64,000 nt of DNA, taken from contig CP129486.1 in the NCBI GenBank assembly GCA_030584005.1, positions 1,553,556 to 1,617,555 of the forward strand, read 5' to 3'. Both the position numbers and the translations under genes were made by a program. The notes under the pieces are model-generated. The model made no database searches. It had not been told where the DNA came from and worked only from the letters and a program-made list of their open reading frames with translations. The DNA is from Bdellovibrionota bacterium (GTDB taxonomy: Bacteria; Bdellovibrionota_C; UBA2361; JAFLCA01). Below, one piece after another: positions 18,779-26,884 of the stretch; positions within the stretch are counted from its first letter, which is position 1, and each line of letters begins with the position of its first letter.

Positions 18779-20190
18779 CTACGCCGGGGCCAGGGCTGCG
18801 GCCGCGGCGTCGGCCAGAGGTAAAGTGAGAGTAAACACACTACCTTTTCCTTCGGTGCTTGTTACCCCGATTGAACCGCCAAGCTGTTCGGCCAGCCTGC
18901 GCACGCTTGCCAGGCCGATCCCGCTCCCGCCCTCCACGTCGAGGTGAATCCGTGTAAACGGTCGGAAGATGAGCTGCAGCTTGTCAGCGGGGATCCCCCG
19001 CCCATTGTCTTGCACCATAATGCTGCACTGCCGGCGGCGCGGGATCGTGCTCGTGGTGATCTGCAGCTCGGGGGGTCGCGAAGGGTCGCGGTACTTAATG
19101 GCGTTGGCGATGAGGTTCGAAAAGATGCGGTACAGCTTAACCCTATCGGCAGTGACGAGGATGCGCTCTTTCGGCAAAGTGATCGAAGCCGCACTATCCC
19201 GAACCAGAGTGCTTAGATCGTCAACCACATCCCGGATGACCCCACCAATATCCATTGGCTCCAGTTCCACCTCCTCTGAGCCCAGTTTGGCGTATTCGAG
19301 CACGCTATTTGTCAGCCGCTCCAAGCGCTTCGCTGCGCGTTGCAGGTGATCGACAATTTCCTGGCCTTTCTGAGGGAAGAGCCTGCAGATGCTCTTCGGC
19401 CAGGATCTGCAGCATGCCGTTTCATCGTGGCGAGGGGGCCTTCAAGTCATGCGACACCATGTAGGTAAAATCGCGCAGGTCTCGATTCTTCTCTTCAACC
19501 TGGTGCTGATAGTGCACCGTCGCCGTGACATCGAGGGCGATAGATAGCGATGCGTCCGCGGACCCGCGGGAGGCTATAGGGACGCTTGCGTGTTTCGACC
19601 CACAATTCAATGCCGCTCTTGTGGCGAATGCGCACTCGATACTGGTACGCTTCGCCGATTGGAAAACCATCTGCATGGCACGGTGGTACCGCTCATGATC
19701 ATCTTCATGCATGATGCTGAGCATAAAGTCCTCATGTGAGCCGACGATCTCTGACCGCGCGTATCCCGTGAGAACCTCGGTGTATGGACTGCAATAGGTA
19801 ATGCGGTTCTGACCATCTCGGATGATCACTGCGGCGGCCAGATTATCGGTAAGCATGGCGTGGCGCCGAATAATATCCCCGCGGGAGGCTTCGGACAGGC
19901 TCATCTCGGAGGAGAGGGTTGCGATATCCCGCCGCTGCTCCTCGATGATTCGGTCAAGCCTAGGCACTCCAGTTCGAATTGCGGTTGCGTCCGCTGCACT
20001 ACTTCCCCATGGCACACTGCCTAATACGCGCTGCAGGATCATCGAGTAGACCATGCCGCCGATGAGGAGGGCTGCGATCGCCAAGCCTACCGGCTGCAAA
20101 GGAGTTTGCAACGCTGCCCAACCAAACAAAAGCAAGGCAGCGAGCCACGCATCCAGGGTGGCGCCAGATATGCAATATCCGCGCGATCAC
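18779..20190 (-). pseudogene. PAS-domain sensor histidine kinase with multiple frameshifts
   Basis: Read across frames, this is a complete hybrid-free sensor kinase. It has two N-terminal membrane helices (LDAWLAALLLFGWAALQ, LAIAALLIGGMVYSMI), a PAS domain (AAVIIRDGQNRITYCS; EAYQYRVRIRHKSGIELWVE in a shifted frame), the HisKA phospho-His box (FTYMVSHDLKAP) and an HATPase domain (NLIANAIKYRD, VQDNGRGIPADKL, GGSGIGLASV). At least six frame changes are needed, near 20155, 19655, 19565, 19437 (a run of five G), 19408 and 19375. Codons between the breaks remain well conserved. The first codons overlap the HDOD stop (GTGA at about 20190), so the pair was translationally coupled. Confidence 0.8.
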
Positions 20191-21107
20191 CGCCCGTCCT
20201 TGCCCGCATACAAATTGTACTCGGAATCGAAGTTCCTGATCATGAGATCGAGCTGTCCCCTCTGCTCATGTTCGGGGATGCCGAAAGCGTTTAGATACTG
20301 CGGCACCTGCTCTTTCATCCTCTGGGCGAGTTTGGACATACCCTTCCCATGACCGAGGGCAAGACCATGGGAAAGCACATCAGCCCCCGAGACAATGCCC
20401 GCCAGTCCGTGTGGGGAGAGATCCCTCCTATGATGAGTGGCGATGACCTCCAGGAGCTCAGGGGTGAAGTTCCAGCTGCGGGCGATAACGGAGCCAACCT
20501 GCGTGTGGTCAAAGACGAACTGCTCAACTTCCGCCTCGTGGAACAGGCAGCCCTCGCGCTCTACCTGCTGCAGCACCTTGACGTATCGCTCTTCGGCGCG
20601 CTGCAGCAGAAGGAGCTTGCCAATGTCGTGCATCAATCCCCCAAGGAAGGCCATTTCTGCCTTTCCCGGCAGCAGCCTCTGGGCCAGTTGTCGAGCGATC
20701 AGGGCCGTAGCGATATCATGGGCCCACAGCTGATTGCGGGCTGGGTGGCGGGAAGGGAAGAGGTCCGAAAGAGCGTTGGCATTCAGAACGCAGCGCAGTT
20801 CGTTGATGCCTATCACGTTCACGGCCTGTTCAATGGTTTTGCTGCCATGCCCGCGGTCAAAGTAGACGGAGTTTGCAATCCGTACAATGCGCGCACTCAG
20901 TGATTCATCGGACTCGATGACTTCGACAAAGTCTCTGGCTTCTGCATTCGGGTCAACAGCGAGCTGAAAGGCCTTCTGGGCGGCGCCGGGCATAGGAGGG
21001 ATAGCGCGCGCACCTACCGTGGCTAAGATGGCATCGACGATGCCCTTGGGAACCTCATGCGAGTGTTCAGTTGCTTTGTCTTTCTTGCCGAGGAGCTTTT
21101 TCCACAT
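20187..21107 (-). CDS. HDOD domain signalling protein
   Basis: HDOD proteins are relatives of HD phosphohydrolases that act in signal transduction, motility and cell-cycle control, usually without proven enzyme activity. The domain starts near IPPMPGAAQKAFQLA and contains LSARIVRIANSVYF and INELRCVLNANALSDLF. An unusually complete HD-like motif, LGGLMHDIGKLLLLQ, is followed by EVIATHHRRDLSP. The ATG at 21107 (MWKKLLGKKDK) is favoured over frames starting upstream. It overlaps the following sensor kinase by four bases and is therefore its likely partner. Confidence 0.9.
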   Translation of the reverse strand: MWKKLLGKKDKATEHSHEVPKGIVDAILATVGARAIPPMPGAAQKAFQLAVDPNAEARDFVEVIESDESLSARIVRIANSVYFDRGHGSKTIEQAVNVIGINELRCVLNANALSDLFPSRHPARNQLWAHDIATALIARQLAQRLLPGKAEMAFLGGLMHDIGKLLLLQRAEERYVKVLQQVEREGCLFHEAEVEQFVFDHTQVGSVIARSWNFTPELLEVIATHHRRDLSPHGLAGIVSGADVLSHGLALGHGKGMSKLAQRMKEQVPQYLNAFGIPEHEQRGQLDLMIRNFDSEYNLYAGKDGR

Positions 21108-21188
21108 GCATGTGCTCTCAAGACAGCAGCAACCCAACGGTCCGTATACACCGCCTCCGCTGCCACCATAGGCCGAAATCGAACGGGC

Positions 21189-21731
21189 TTACGAGGTTAC
21201 CGACACACTTGTTGCGTCCTCGGCCCCGAATTCAGGGCTCTCCGGATCGAACTCCGCTGAATCGTCCACCAGCGGATCGTTCACATCGGCGTCCACCTCT
21301 ATCTCCCCTGACTGCACTCGATCAATCCCCTCCAGTTGGAAGCTCACAGTGCCGCGCTCCTCGCTGCCAAACTGGCTGCGCTGCAGGAAAAACACCAGGA
21401 ACGTTTCCCCATCCTGTTGGGCATTTACCGCAGGCCCGATATCGCTTGGATTATCCGTACCTTGAGGCAAGAGTTCTGCACTGTCCAACACATAGTCTAG
21501 CCCCGCGGGATAGCGGAACTTGAGCAGAATTCCGTTCTCATGCAGGTCACTGACCTCAGCCGTAACCAGCATGCGATCGCCGGTGTCGATGGTCGAAGGG
21601 GAGGAGCGCACGGTCACCAGCCCGGCTCCCACGAAATCGTCGCCACCACCACCACCTCCTCCTCCGCAGCTCGAGAGGAGTGCCAGGGCGCAACAGAAAA
21701 ATGTGGCTGTGCATACGGAGCTCTGCTTCAT
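21189..21731 (-). CDS. Poly-Gly linker lipoprotein, unknown function
   Basis: The ATG at 21731 has AAGGA upstream. The signal peptide ends in the lipobox LLSSC, followed immediately by eight Gly and two Asp, a flexible tether typical of surface lipoproteins in Gram-negative bacteria. The rest looks beta-rich (LVTVRSSPSTIDTGDRMLVT, LVFFLQRSQFGSEERGTVSF), with an acidic C-terminus, which suggests an immunoglobulin-like or adhesion-type fold. No family is recognised. It is transcribed in the same direction as the HDOD gene, 81 bases upstream of it. Confidence 0.75.
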   Translation of the reverse strand: MKQSSVCTATFFCCALALLSSCGGGGGGGGDDFVGAGLVTVRSSPSTIDTGDRMLVTAEVSDLHENGILLKFRYPAGLDYVLDSAELLPQGTDNPSDIGPAVNAQQDGETFLVFFLQRSQFGSEERGTVSFQLEGIDRVQSGEIEVDADVNDPLVDDSAEFDPESPEFGAEDATSVSVTS

Positions 21732-22000
21732 GATCGTGATGTCCTTCAAGGTTAAACGAAACTTCCTTTAATTGGGGACGCAGCCTATGGGAGCTTTTTC
21801 CCGCATTTTGCGCCATGAGGCAAGGTTATATAGCGCCAGGCAAGGGGGAGGTCTTGAGGGCAGCGCGCAGTCCCTCAGGATGTCATACAGTGTCATCTAA
21901 GATATTTGCCATATCGGCACCCCTGGTGCATGTTCCATGATGGACCGCCTGGAGCGGCCAAGGTGACGACGCAACAGCGGATTCGGTAGAGTACCTCAGG
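21732..22000. other. Divergent intergenic region upstream of the lipoprotein and the GT-C-like operon
   Basis: This region must hold the promoters of both the minus-strand lipoprotein gene and the plus-strand membrane gene at 22001. I could not pick out convincing -35/-10 pairs, and no RNA gene or repeat is visible. Confidence 0.3.
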
Positions 22001-23767
22001 ATGCAACCGGCTCGGAATACATGTGACAGTGACCCTGTGACGGAATGCTCTGTAGGGACCTCCGTTCGATGGTCGGAAGCGGCGCTGGCCAAAGCAGTCA
22101 TTGCCCTCATGGTGATACTCTTTGTCGCCTATTTAGTTGCCTTTGTGCAATCAATGCGGCCGTGGTGGTTCCATCCGGCCTGGACCACCGACGATGCGCT
22201 CCAGCAGATCTATCCATTTCACCGCATCCTCGATGCGGAGCTGTTCAAGGATGACCTCATCACCACAATGATGACCGCCTATCTGGCTCCGATCCATTAC
22301 TGGATCTGTGCCTTGGTGACTCGATTGACCGGGGATCCCATCATGATGGGACACTGGGTGATGCTGTTACAGCTCTCCCTCACGGTCGGTTTTGTATTCT
22401 TGGCCGTGAAGCGTGCCGTCGGGTGGGCTCCCGCCCTCTTCGCTGCAGTCTGGATGCTGCACAGCCGTAGAATTGTACAGCGCATGACCGGCGGTCTCCC
22501 GCGCGGCTGGGCGGCACCGCTGTTTGCAGCCTTTTTTTACTTCGTGCTGAGTGGGAATCATGTGGCCGTATTGCTGTTGCTGGCAGTTGGCTGCCTGCTG
22601 CATCCCCCGGCGACGCTGGCCATGGCGATTGCGTATGGGCTGTTCCTGATGGTGCTCGTCTTCAGCGCAGATCGTGCAGCAGAGGGACGCCGCTGGCTTA
22701 GCCGGTATGTGCTGCTTAGTCCGCTGTACATAGTGCTCGTGCTGAGTGTAGTGCAGATGCCTGCCGAGATAGGAACGATGGCGGACTACGCAACGGCAAG
22801 TCAAATGCCGGAGTTTCAGAGCCCGACGGGGCGCTTCCCGTTTCTGCCTTTCCCTCCTCTGTGGGATGATCTGCGTCTGTATGGATTCCATGCCTTCACC
22901 GATCGCTTCTCATCGCCTGTACCATATCTTGTGGTGGCATTGCTGGCGGCACTCGCCGTCGCCAGCATCTACTTAAAACGCGAACTAGTGCCTGTACAGG
23001 CCTGGTGCTTCCTCGTGGGAGCGATGGTCGTCTATGCGCTCTCGAGAGAGCTGGCCTTTCGTCTGTATGTACCCAACCGGCACCTCCAGTTTCCGCTGGC
23101 TTTTTTCATGATTGTGGGCTTCACCATCGCCGCCTGGCGCATCGGTGCATGTGCTCGCACCAAGTATAGACCGCTCTTCCAGTTGGCCTGTTTGTGCTTG
23201 CTGGCGGCGATTATCGGCTGGGGCTCCGGGCTGGGGCTCAAGGGCCCAGCCAACTTCAACTACACTCGGGATCAGCGCGGACGGGTGATTCAGTGGATAG
23301 CGAAGTATACCCCCAAGGACGCGCTTATCGCAGGAGAGCCGACCTTCATTGATCCGGTGCAGCTCTTCGCCAAGCGGACAGCATACGTCACCTCAGAAAC
23401 TGCGCACCCTTTCTATGATACCTACTATGCAGAGATGAAACGGCGACTCGAGATAACCCTGCGCGCCCACTACGCACCGGATCTGCGAACACTGCTGGAG
23501 ATCGTCGAGCCGGAGGGGATCGATTATTTCGTGTTCGAAAAAAAGCGCTTCTATCCACGGGTCCTGGCGACTGCCACCTATTTCCCTCCATTCGATGGGT
23601 TGGTGCGGACGCTCACCTCGCGCGATGCCGAGCAGTATGCCTATAAGCAACTGCCAAAATCGATTGACCTTGCGAACGCCCCCTACATGCCCTACAGGGA
23701 CGATCGCGCGGCGGTCGTAGAAATCGCGGCGCTGCGAAGATTCTTAGATCACGGATTCGCCCCATGA
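22001..23767 (+). CDS. Multi-pass membrane protein, GT-C-like, unknown
   Basis: A 588-residue protein with about ten hydrophobic helices (first one ALAKAVIALMVILFVAYLVAF) and a soluble C-terminal part from about residue 425. The first large loop has acidic residues (PAWTTDDALQQIYPFHRI) in the place where GT-C glycosyltransferases carry their catalytic Asp/Glu. This supports, but does not prove, a polyprenyl-phosphate-sugar glycosyltransferase. The C-terminal part (DALIAGEPTFIDPVQLFAKRTAYVT) resembles the extracytoplasmic domain of such enzymes. Its stop overlaps the next start (ATGA at 23764), so the two genes form one operon. Confidence 0.75.
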   Translation: MQPARNTCDSDPVTECSVGTSVRWSEAALAKAVIALMVILFVAYLVAFVQSMRPWWFHPAWTTDDALQQIYPFHRILDAELFKDDLITTMMTAYLAPIHYWICALVTRLTGDPIMMGHWVMLLQLSLTVGFVFLAVKRAVGWAPALFAAVWMLHSRRIVQRMTGGLPRGWAAPLFAAFFYFVLSGNHVAVLLLLAVGCLLHPPATLAMAIAYGLFLMVLVFSADRAAEGRRWLSRYVLLSPLYIVLVLSVVQMPAEIGTMADYATASQMPEFQSPTGRFPFLPFPPLWDDLRLYGFHAFTDRFSSPVPYLVVALLAALAVASIYLKRELVPVQAWCFLVGAMVVYALSRELAFRLYVPNRHLQFPLAFFMIVGFTIAAWRIGACARTKYRPLFQLACLCLLAAIIGWGSGLGLKGPANFNYTRDQRGRVIQWIAKYTPKDALIAGEPTFIDPVQLFAKRTAYVTSETAHPFYDTYYAEMKRRLEITLRAHYAPDLRTLLEIVEPEGIDYFVFEKKRFYPRVLATATYFPPFDGLVRTLTSRDAEQYAYKQLPKSIDLANAPYMPYRDDRAAVVEIAALRRFLDHGFAP

Positions 23768-26001
23768 CGTCCAGGGCTTTTCGCATCACCGCCCTCGTTG
23801 CAGCCGCACTGGTTTTGGCTGCACTGATGCTTGGATTAGCCCGTAAAACGCTGCTCACTCCGCTGGAGCGCGAGGGTCGCTACGCCATGTCAGAGGGCTA
23901 TGCTTCCGACGGTTGGATCGGGGAGCGGGCGCGTTTTCGCTGGCCTGGGCTTTCCAGTCAGGGAAATCGAGTGCGGGTGCAGCTCGATCCTTGGCGTCCT
24001 CAGGGAGCGGGTCCGGCTGCCCTGACCGTGTATAACTGCGGAACGAAGATAGGGGAGATCTCTGTCTCCTCAAGACTCGCTCCCACACTCCCTCTCAGTG
24101 CAGACTGTCCCGATGTCGAAGTGGAGCTCCAGGTTTCAAACTCTTTTGAGTCCGCGGAGCAGGAGCCCCGCACCCTTGGCGTAAAGGTTGAAGCCGTTGA
24201 GATCACCTCGGCACTCGGTATTCCGATCGTGGAGCTTCGTTCCATTGCACTCGCTGCGCTCTGTCTGCTCTTGGTATGGGGCTGCATGTTGCATGGGCTT
24301 GGGAGAGCCGGGAGCTGGAGCGCATTTTCGTTCAGCGCTTTTCTGCTCATGCTCGCCTGGCAGCAGCGCTACTTTGATCCGCTCAATGTGCTTACGCTGT
24401 CGCTCTTGATTGCCGGAGTATGCGTGGGGATGCGGCTGGGGATGTCTGGACAGGCGGTTCTACGAGAACCGGCACGATGGGCATCCTTGGCGGCATGCGT
24501 CGCCGTGGTTGTCGGAACGCTGCTGCGTTTCTACGGTCTTGACTTCGGGCTGCCCGCAGTGTTCCACCCCGATGAGCTGCAGAAAGTTGGCCCAATTGAG
24601 CGCATGGCGGCGTCAGGCACCCTCAACCCGGGCTATTTCCTTCATCCATCCCTCCTTTTGTATCTAAGCTATGGGGTGTGGCATCTGGGTACGACCACTC
24701 TTTTCCCTGATTTGGCGCCCTACCATCAGATCATCCTGGCGGGGCGCACGGTGAGTGCCCTGGCCGGCAGTGTGTCTGTGCTGCTTGTGTTCTTGATTGC
24801 GCGGCGGGTGCTCGCCGGTGCTCAGGCTGCCTTTGCCGCGCTGTTGTTCGCTCTGCTTCCGCTTGCGGTGACCACAAGCCGCTACATGAAAGAGGATGCG
24901 TTGTTGACGGCGCTTGTGCTCGGCGTGGTCCTGCTGACCCTGCTGAGTGTGGAGCGAAAGAGTGGATGGATGCTTGCGCTTGCCGGTGTATTGGCCGGCT
25001 GTGCCAGTGCCGCCAAGTACACTGGAGTGCTCAGTGTGTGTGTGGTGCTGGCGGCTCCATGGCTGCAGGCAAACGGTACTGGCAATTGGGTCAGTCGAGC
25101 GTGGATTAAGTGGGCGCTTATCGCAGTAGTGCTCATCCCCGTAGGGTTCATCATGTGTACTCCCTACGCCATTCTGGATCTCACGACCTTCCTTAAGGAC
25201 TTTGGCTTTGAGAGCCGACACATGACCCGCGGACACACCAGCGGCATTGACCCCTGGTCGCAGCTTTGGATGTTTCATTGGCGTCGAAGCGTCGTGCCGG
25301 GGGTATCGCTCGTTGTAGCCGGGATGGCGCTGCTCGGTGCGGGGATGGCAATACGTCTTAGGGACCGCCATCTGTTGTTCATGTTGGGACTTGTGCTGCT
25401 CTTTTATCTCCCTGCCGAGTTTGTGAAGGCTAAGCCAGCGCCGCAGTTTGAGCGTTATGTCGTGCCGATCCTGCCCTTTTTATCCATTCTTGCCGCGCTA
25501 GGGGTCGGGATGCTGAGCGTGTCAAGACTGCGCGGGCTGATGGTGGCAGCGTTGGTGATAGCGTTTCCGGCGCAGCGCGTGTATGCACTGGCTCGGGATA
25601 TCTCACCCGACACGCGAGACCAGGCGGCACGTTGGGCCGAGCAGCATCTTGCACCCGGGTCCTCGGTACTGCTGTTCTGGGAACCGTATAGTCCGCCCAT
25701 CGATCGCCGGCGTTTCAGAGTAACGGTGGCCCCACGGCCCGATCTGCTAGAAGAGCTCTCACTGCGCCGCCTTCGCATGCAGGGATCTCAATTTCTGATT
25801 CTTTCCAGCCTGTATTGGGATCGTTATTTTAGCCAACCGGGAACCAGCGGCGCACAACGTGAGGTCTTCCGACAGCTTTTTCGTAGCCTCCCGGAACGGG
25901 CGCGTTTCACCGCCCGCTCCGGCAGCTATGGCTTCCACAATCCGGAGATCCGTATCTTGGAGATTACTCCTGCGGAAGCACCGCCCGCACCTGTTCAATG
26001 A
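23764..26001 (+). CDS. GT-C family glycosyltransferase (PMT/ArnT-like membrane protein)
   Basis: This is a 745-residue protein. One N-terminal helix is followed by a beta-rich domain of about 110 residues, then a polytopic region. The motif GLPAVFHPDELQKV after the helix at about 240 fits the catalytic acidic loop of family 39/83-type glycosyltransferases (Asp-Glu after a helix). A further loop, FLHPSLLLYLSYGVWHL, also fits. TSRYMKEDALLTALVL resembles the conserved helix pair of ArnT/PMT enzymes. It would move a sugar from a lipid carrier to a target outside the membrane; donor and target are unknown. The 3' end overlaps the convergent receiver gene by 38 bases. Confidence 0.8.
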   Translation: MTSRAFRITALVAAALVLAALMLGLARKTLLTPLEREGRYAMSEGYASDGWIGERARFRWPGLSSQGNRVRVQLDPWRPQGAGPAALTVYNCGTKIGEISVSSRLAPTLPLSADCPDVEVELQVSNSFESAEQEPRTLGVKVEAVEITSALGIPIVELRSIALAALCLLLVWGCMLHGLGRAGSWSAFSFSAFLLMLAWQQRYFDPLNVLTLSLLIAGVCVGMRLGMSGQAVLREPARWASLAACVAVVVGTLLRFYGLDFGLPAVFHPDELQKVGPIERMAASGTLNPGYFLHPSLLLYLSYGVWHLGTTTLFPDLAPYHQIILAGRTVSALAGSVSVLLVFLIARRVLAGAQAAFAALLFALLPLAVTTSRYMKEDALLTALVLGVVLLTLLSVERKSGWMLALAGVLAGCASAAKYTGVLSVCVVLAAPWLQANGTGNWVSRAWIKWALIAVVLIPVGFIMCTPYAILDLTTFLKDFGFESRHMTRGHTSGIDPWSQLWMFHWRRSVVPGVSLVVAGMALLGAGMAIRLRDRHLLFMLGLVLLFYLPAEFVKAKPAPQFERYVVPILPFLSILAALGVGMLSVSRLRGLMVAALVIAFPAQRVYALARDISPDTRDQAARWAEQHLAPGSSVLLFWEPYSPPIDRRRFRVTVAPRPDLLEELSLRRLRMQGSQFLILSSLYWDRYFSQPGTSGAQREVFRQLFRSLPERARFTARSGSYGFHNPEIRILEITPAEAPPAPVQ

Positions 26002-26539
26002 GATCGGGGATCTCGAAGGGTTTTTTGAGATAGGCTGTCAGTCCGGGAATCGGGGAAACGTCTTTCGGCTCAAAGCCGCTGGTTACGATGACAGGGATGT
26101 CGAGTCCAAGTGCTTGGATCAGCTCCACTACCTCATGACCAGGGCGCTTTGGCATGCCAAGGTCGATTAGGGCCAGCGATATCTCACGAGCATGGCGGTA
26201 CAGAAGCGTAATCGCTTCTTCGCCATCTGAGGCCGCCAGGACCGCATAGCCGTACAGCGATAGTCCCGAGCCGACCACGGTGCGCACTAGGTAATCATCC
26301 TCCGCGAGCAAGATTGTGGACGCAGGATGGCTTGAGGTGCGGGTGATCGATCGTTGGCCACCACGTTTTGGAAGAGGTGCAAGGGTTGCCAGCACCCGGC
26401 GAAAGCTGGCTTGAGCGCGTTGCGGGTTGTCGTGCACTGAGGGTTTGGCCGCAGCTTGGCCGAGCTGTGCTACTCTACGAGCTGTCGAAGGCTGTGCAGT
26501 CTGGATCGGATAGTCCGCCTGAAGCGCAACGTGCCGCAT
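25964..26539 (-). CDS. Stand-alone response-regulator receiver protein
   Basis: After a basic, Gln/Ala-rich N-terminal stretch of about 65 residues comes a single CheY-like receiver: ILLAEDDYLVRT (acidic pocket), the phospho-acceptor Asp in LALIDLGMP, the Thr/Ser position in VIVTSGFE and the conserved Lys in YLKKPF. There is no output domain, so it may act in a phosphorelay or by protein contact. The ATG at 26539 is chosen; a start 33 bases upstream is possible. No kinase is adjacent; the nearest are the broken one at 19 kb and the one at 30 kb. It overlaps the convergent GT-C gene. Confidence 0.85.
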   Translation of the reverse strand: MRHVALQADYPIQTAQPSTARRVAQLGQAAAKPSVHDNPQRAQASFRRVLATLAPLPKRGGQRSITRTSSHPASTILLAEDDYLVRTVVGSGLSLYGYAVLAASDGEEAITLLYRHAREISLALIDLGMPKRPGHEVVELIQALGLDIPVIVTSGFEPKDVSPIPGLTAYLKKPFEIPDLIEQVRAVLPQE

Positions 26540-26572
26540 ATAATTCTTGCCCCGTGAACAAAACACCAGCAA

Positions 26573-26884
26573 AGGGGGAGCACTCGGCTACCCCTCAACG
26601 ATAGTGCAGGGTTCCCGTATTACAAAGCTATTTGTCACGTTTGTGCCATGGAAGAATCAATCTGGTAATTTCAACAGGTTACCAAGGGAAATAGATCGTT
26701 TGCGGAGATGGTTCATAGGGGGCAGGGGAATCCCGCCCTACGCCGCGCGCGGGCGTAGTTTGGAGCGCGGGCCATGGAGGGCACCTGTTCAGCGTCTCCC
26801 TAGCCCGAAGATTGCGTGAACCATTCTATGATGTGGGAAAAAGGACTCGAAGAGGATCGTTAAGGGCGCGCAGTGAGCCTCACA
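26573..26884. other. 312-base non-coding gap
   Basis: Only weak open frames are present, with poor composition. A GC-rich patch (CCGCGCGCGGGCG, about 26742-26754) is self-complementary and might fold. I see no tRNA or terminator with a T-tract. Confidence 0.3.

Noticed and set aside
18779..20190. Programmed ribosomal frameshifting in the kinase
   Set aside because: Six or so shifts, at unrelated sequences and in different directions, cannot be programmed. Error or decay is far simpler.
24664..25371. 235-codon antisense frame inside the GT-C gene
   Set aside because: It is a shadow of the conserved plus-strand gene, with His/Arg/Gln-rich composition typical of antisense frames and no ribosome site.
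26547..26819. 90-codon frame in the gap before recD2
   Set aside because: Composition is poor, there is no good start, and it overlaps the receiver gene's upstream region.
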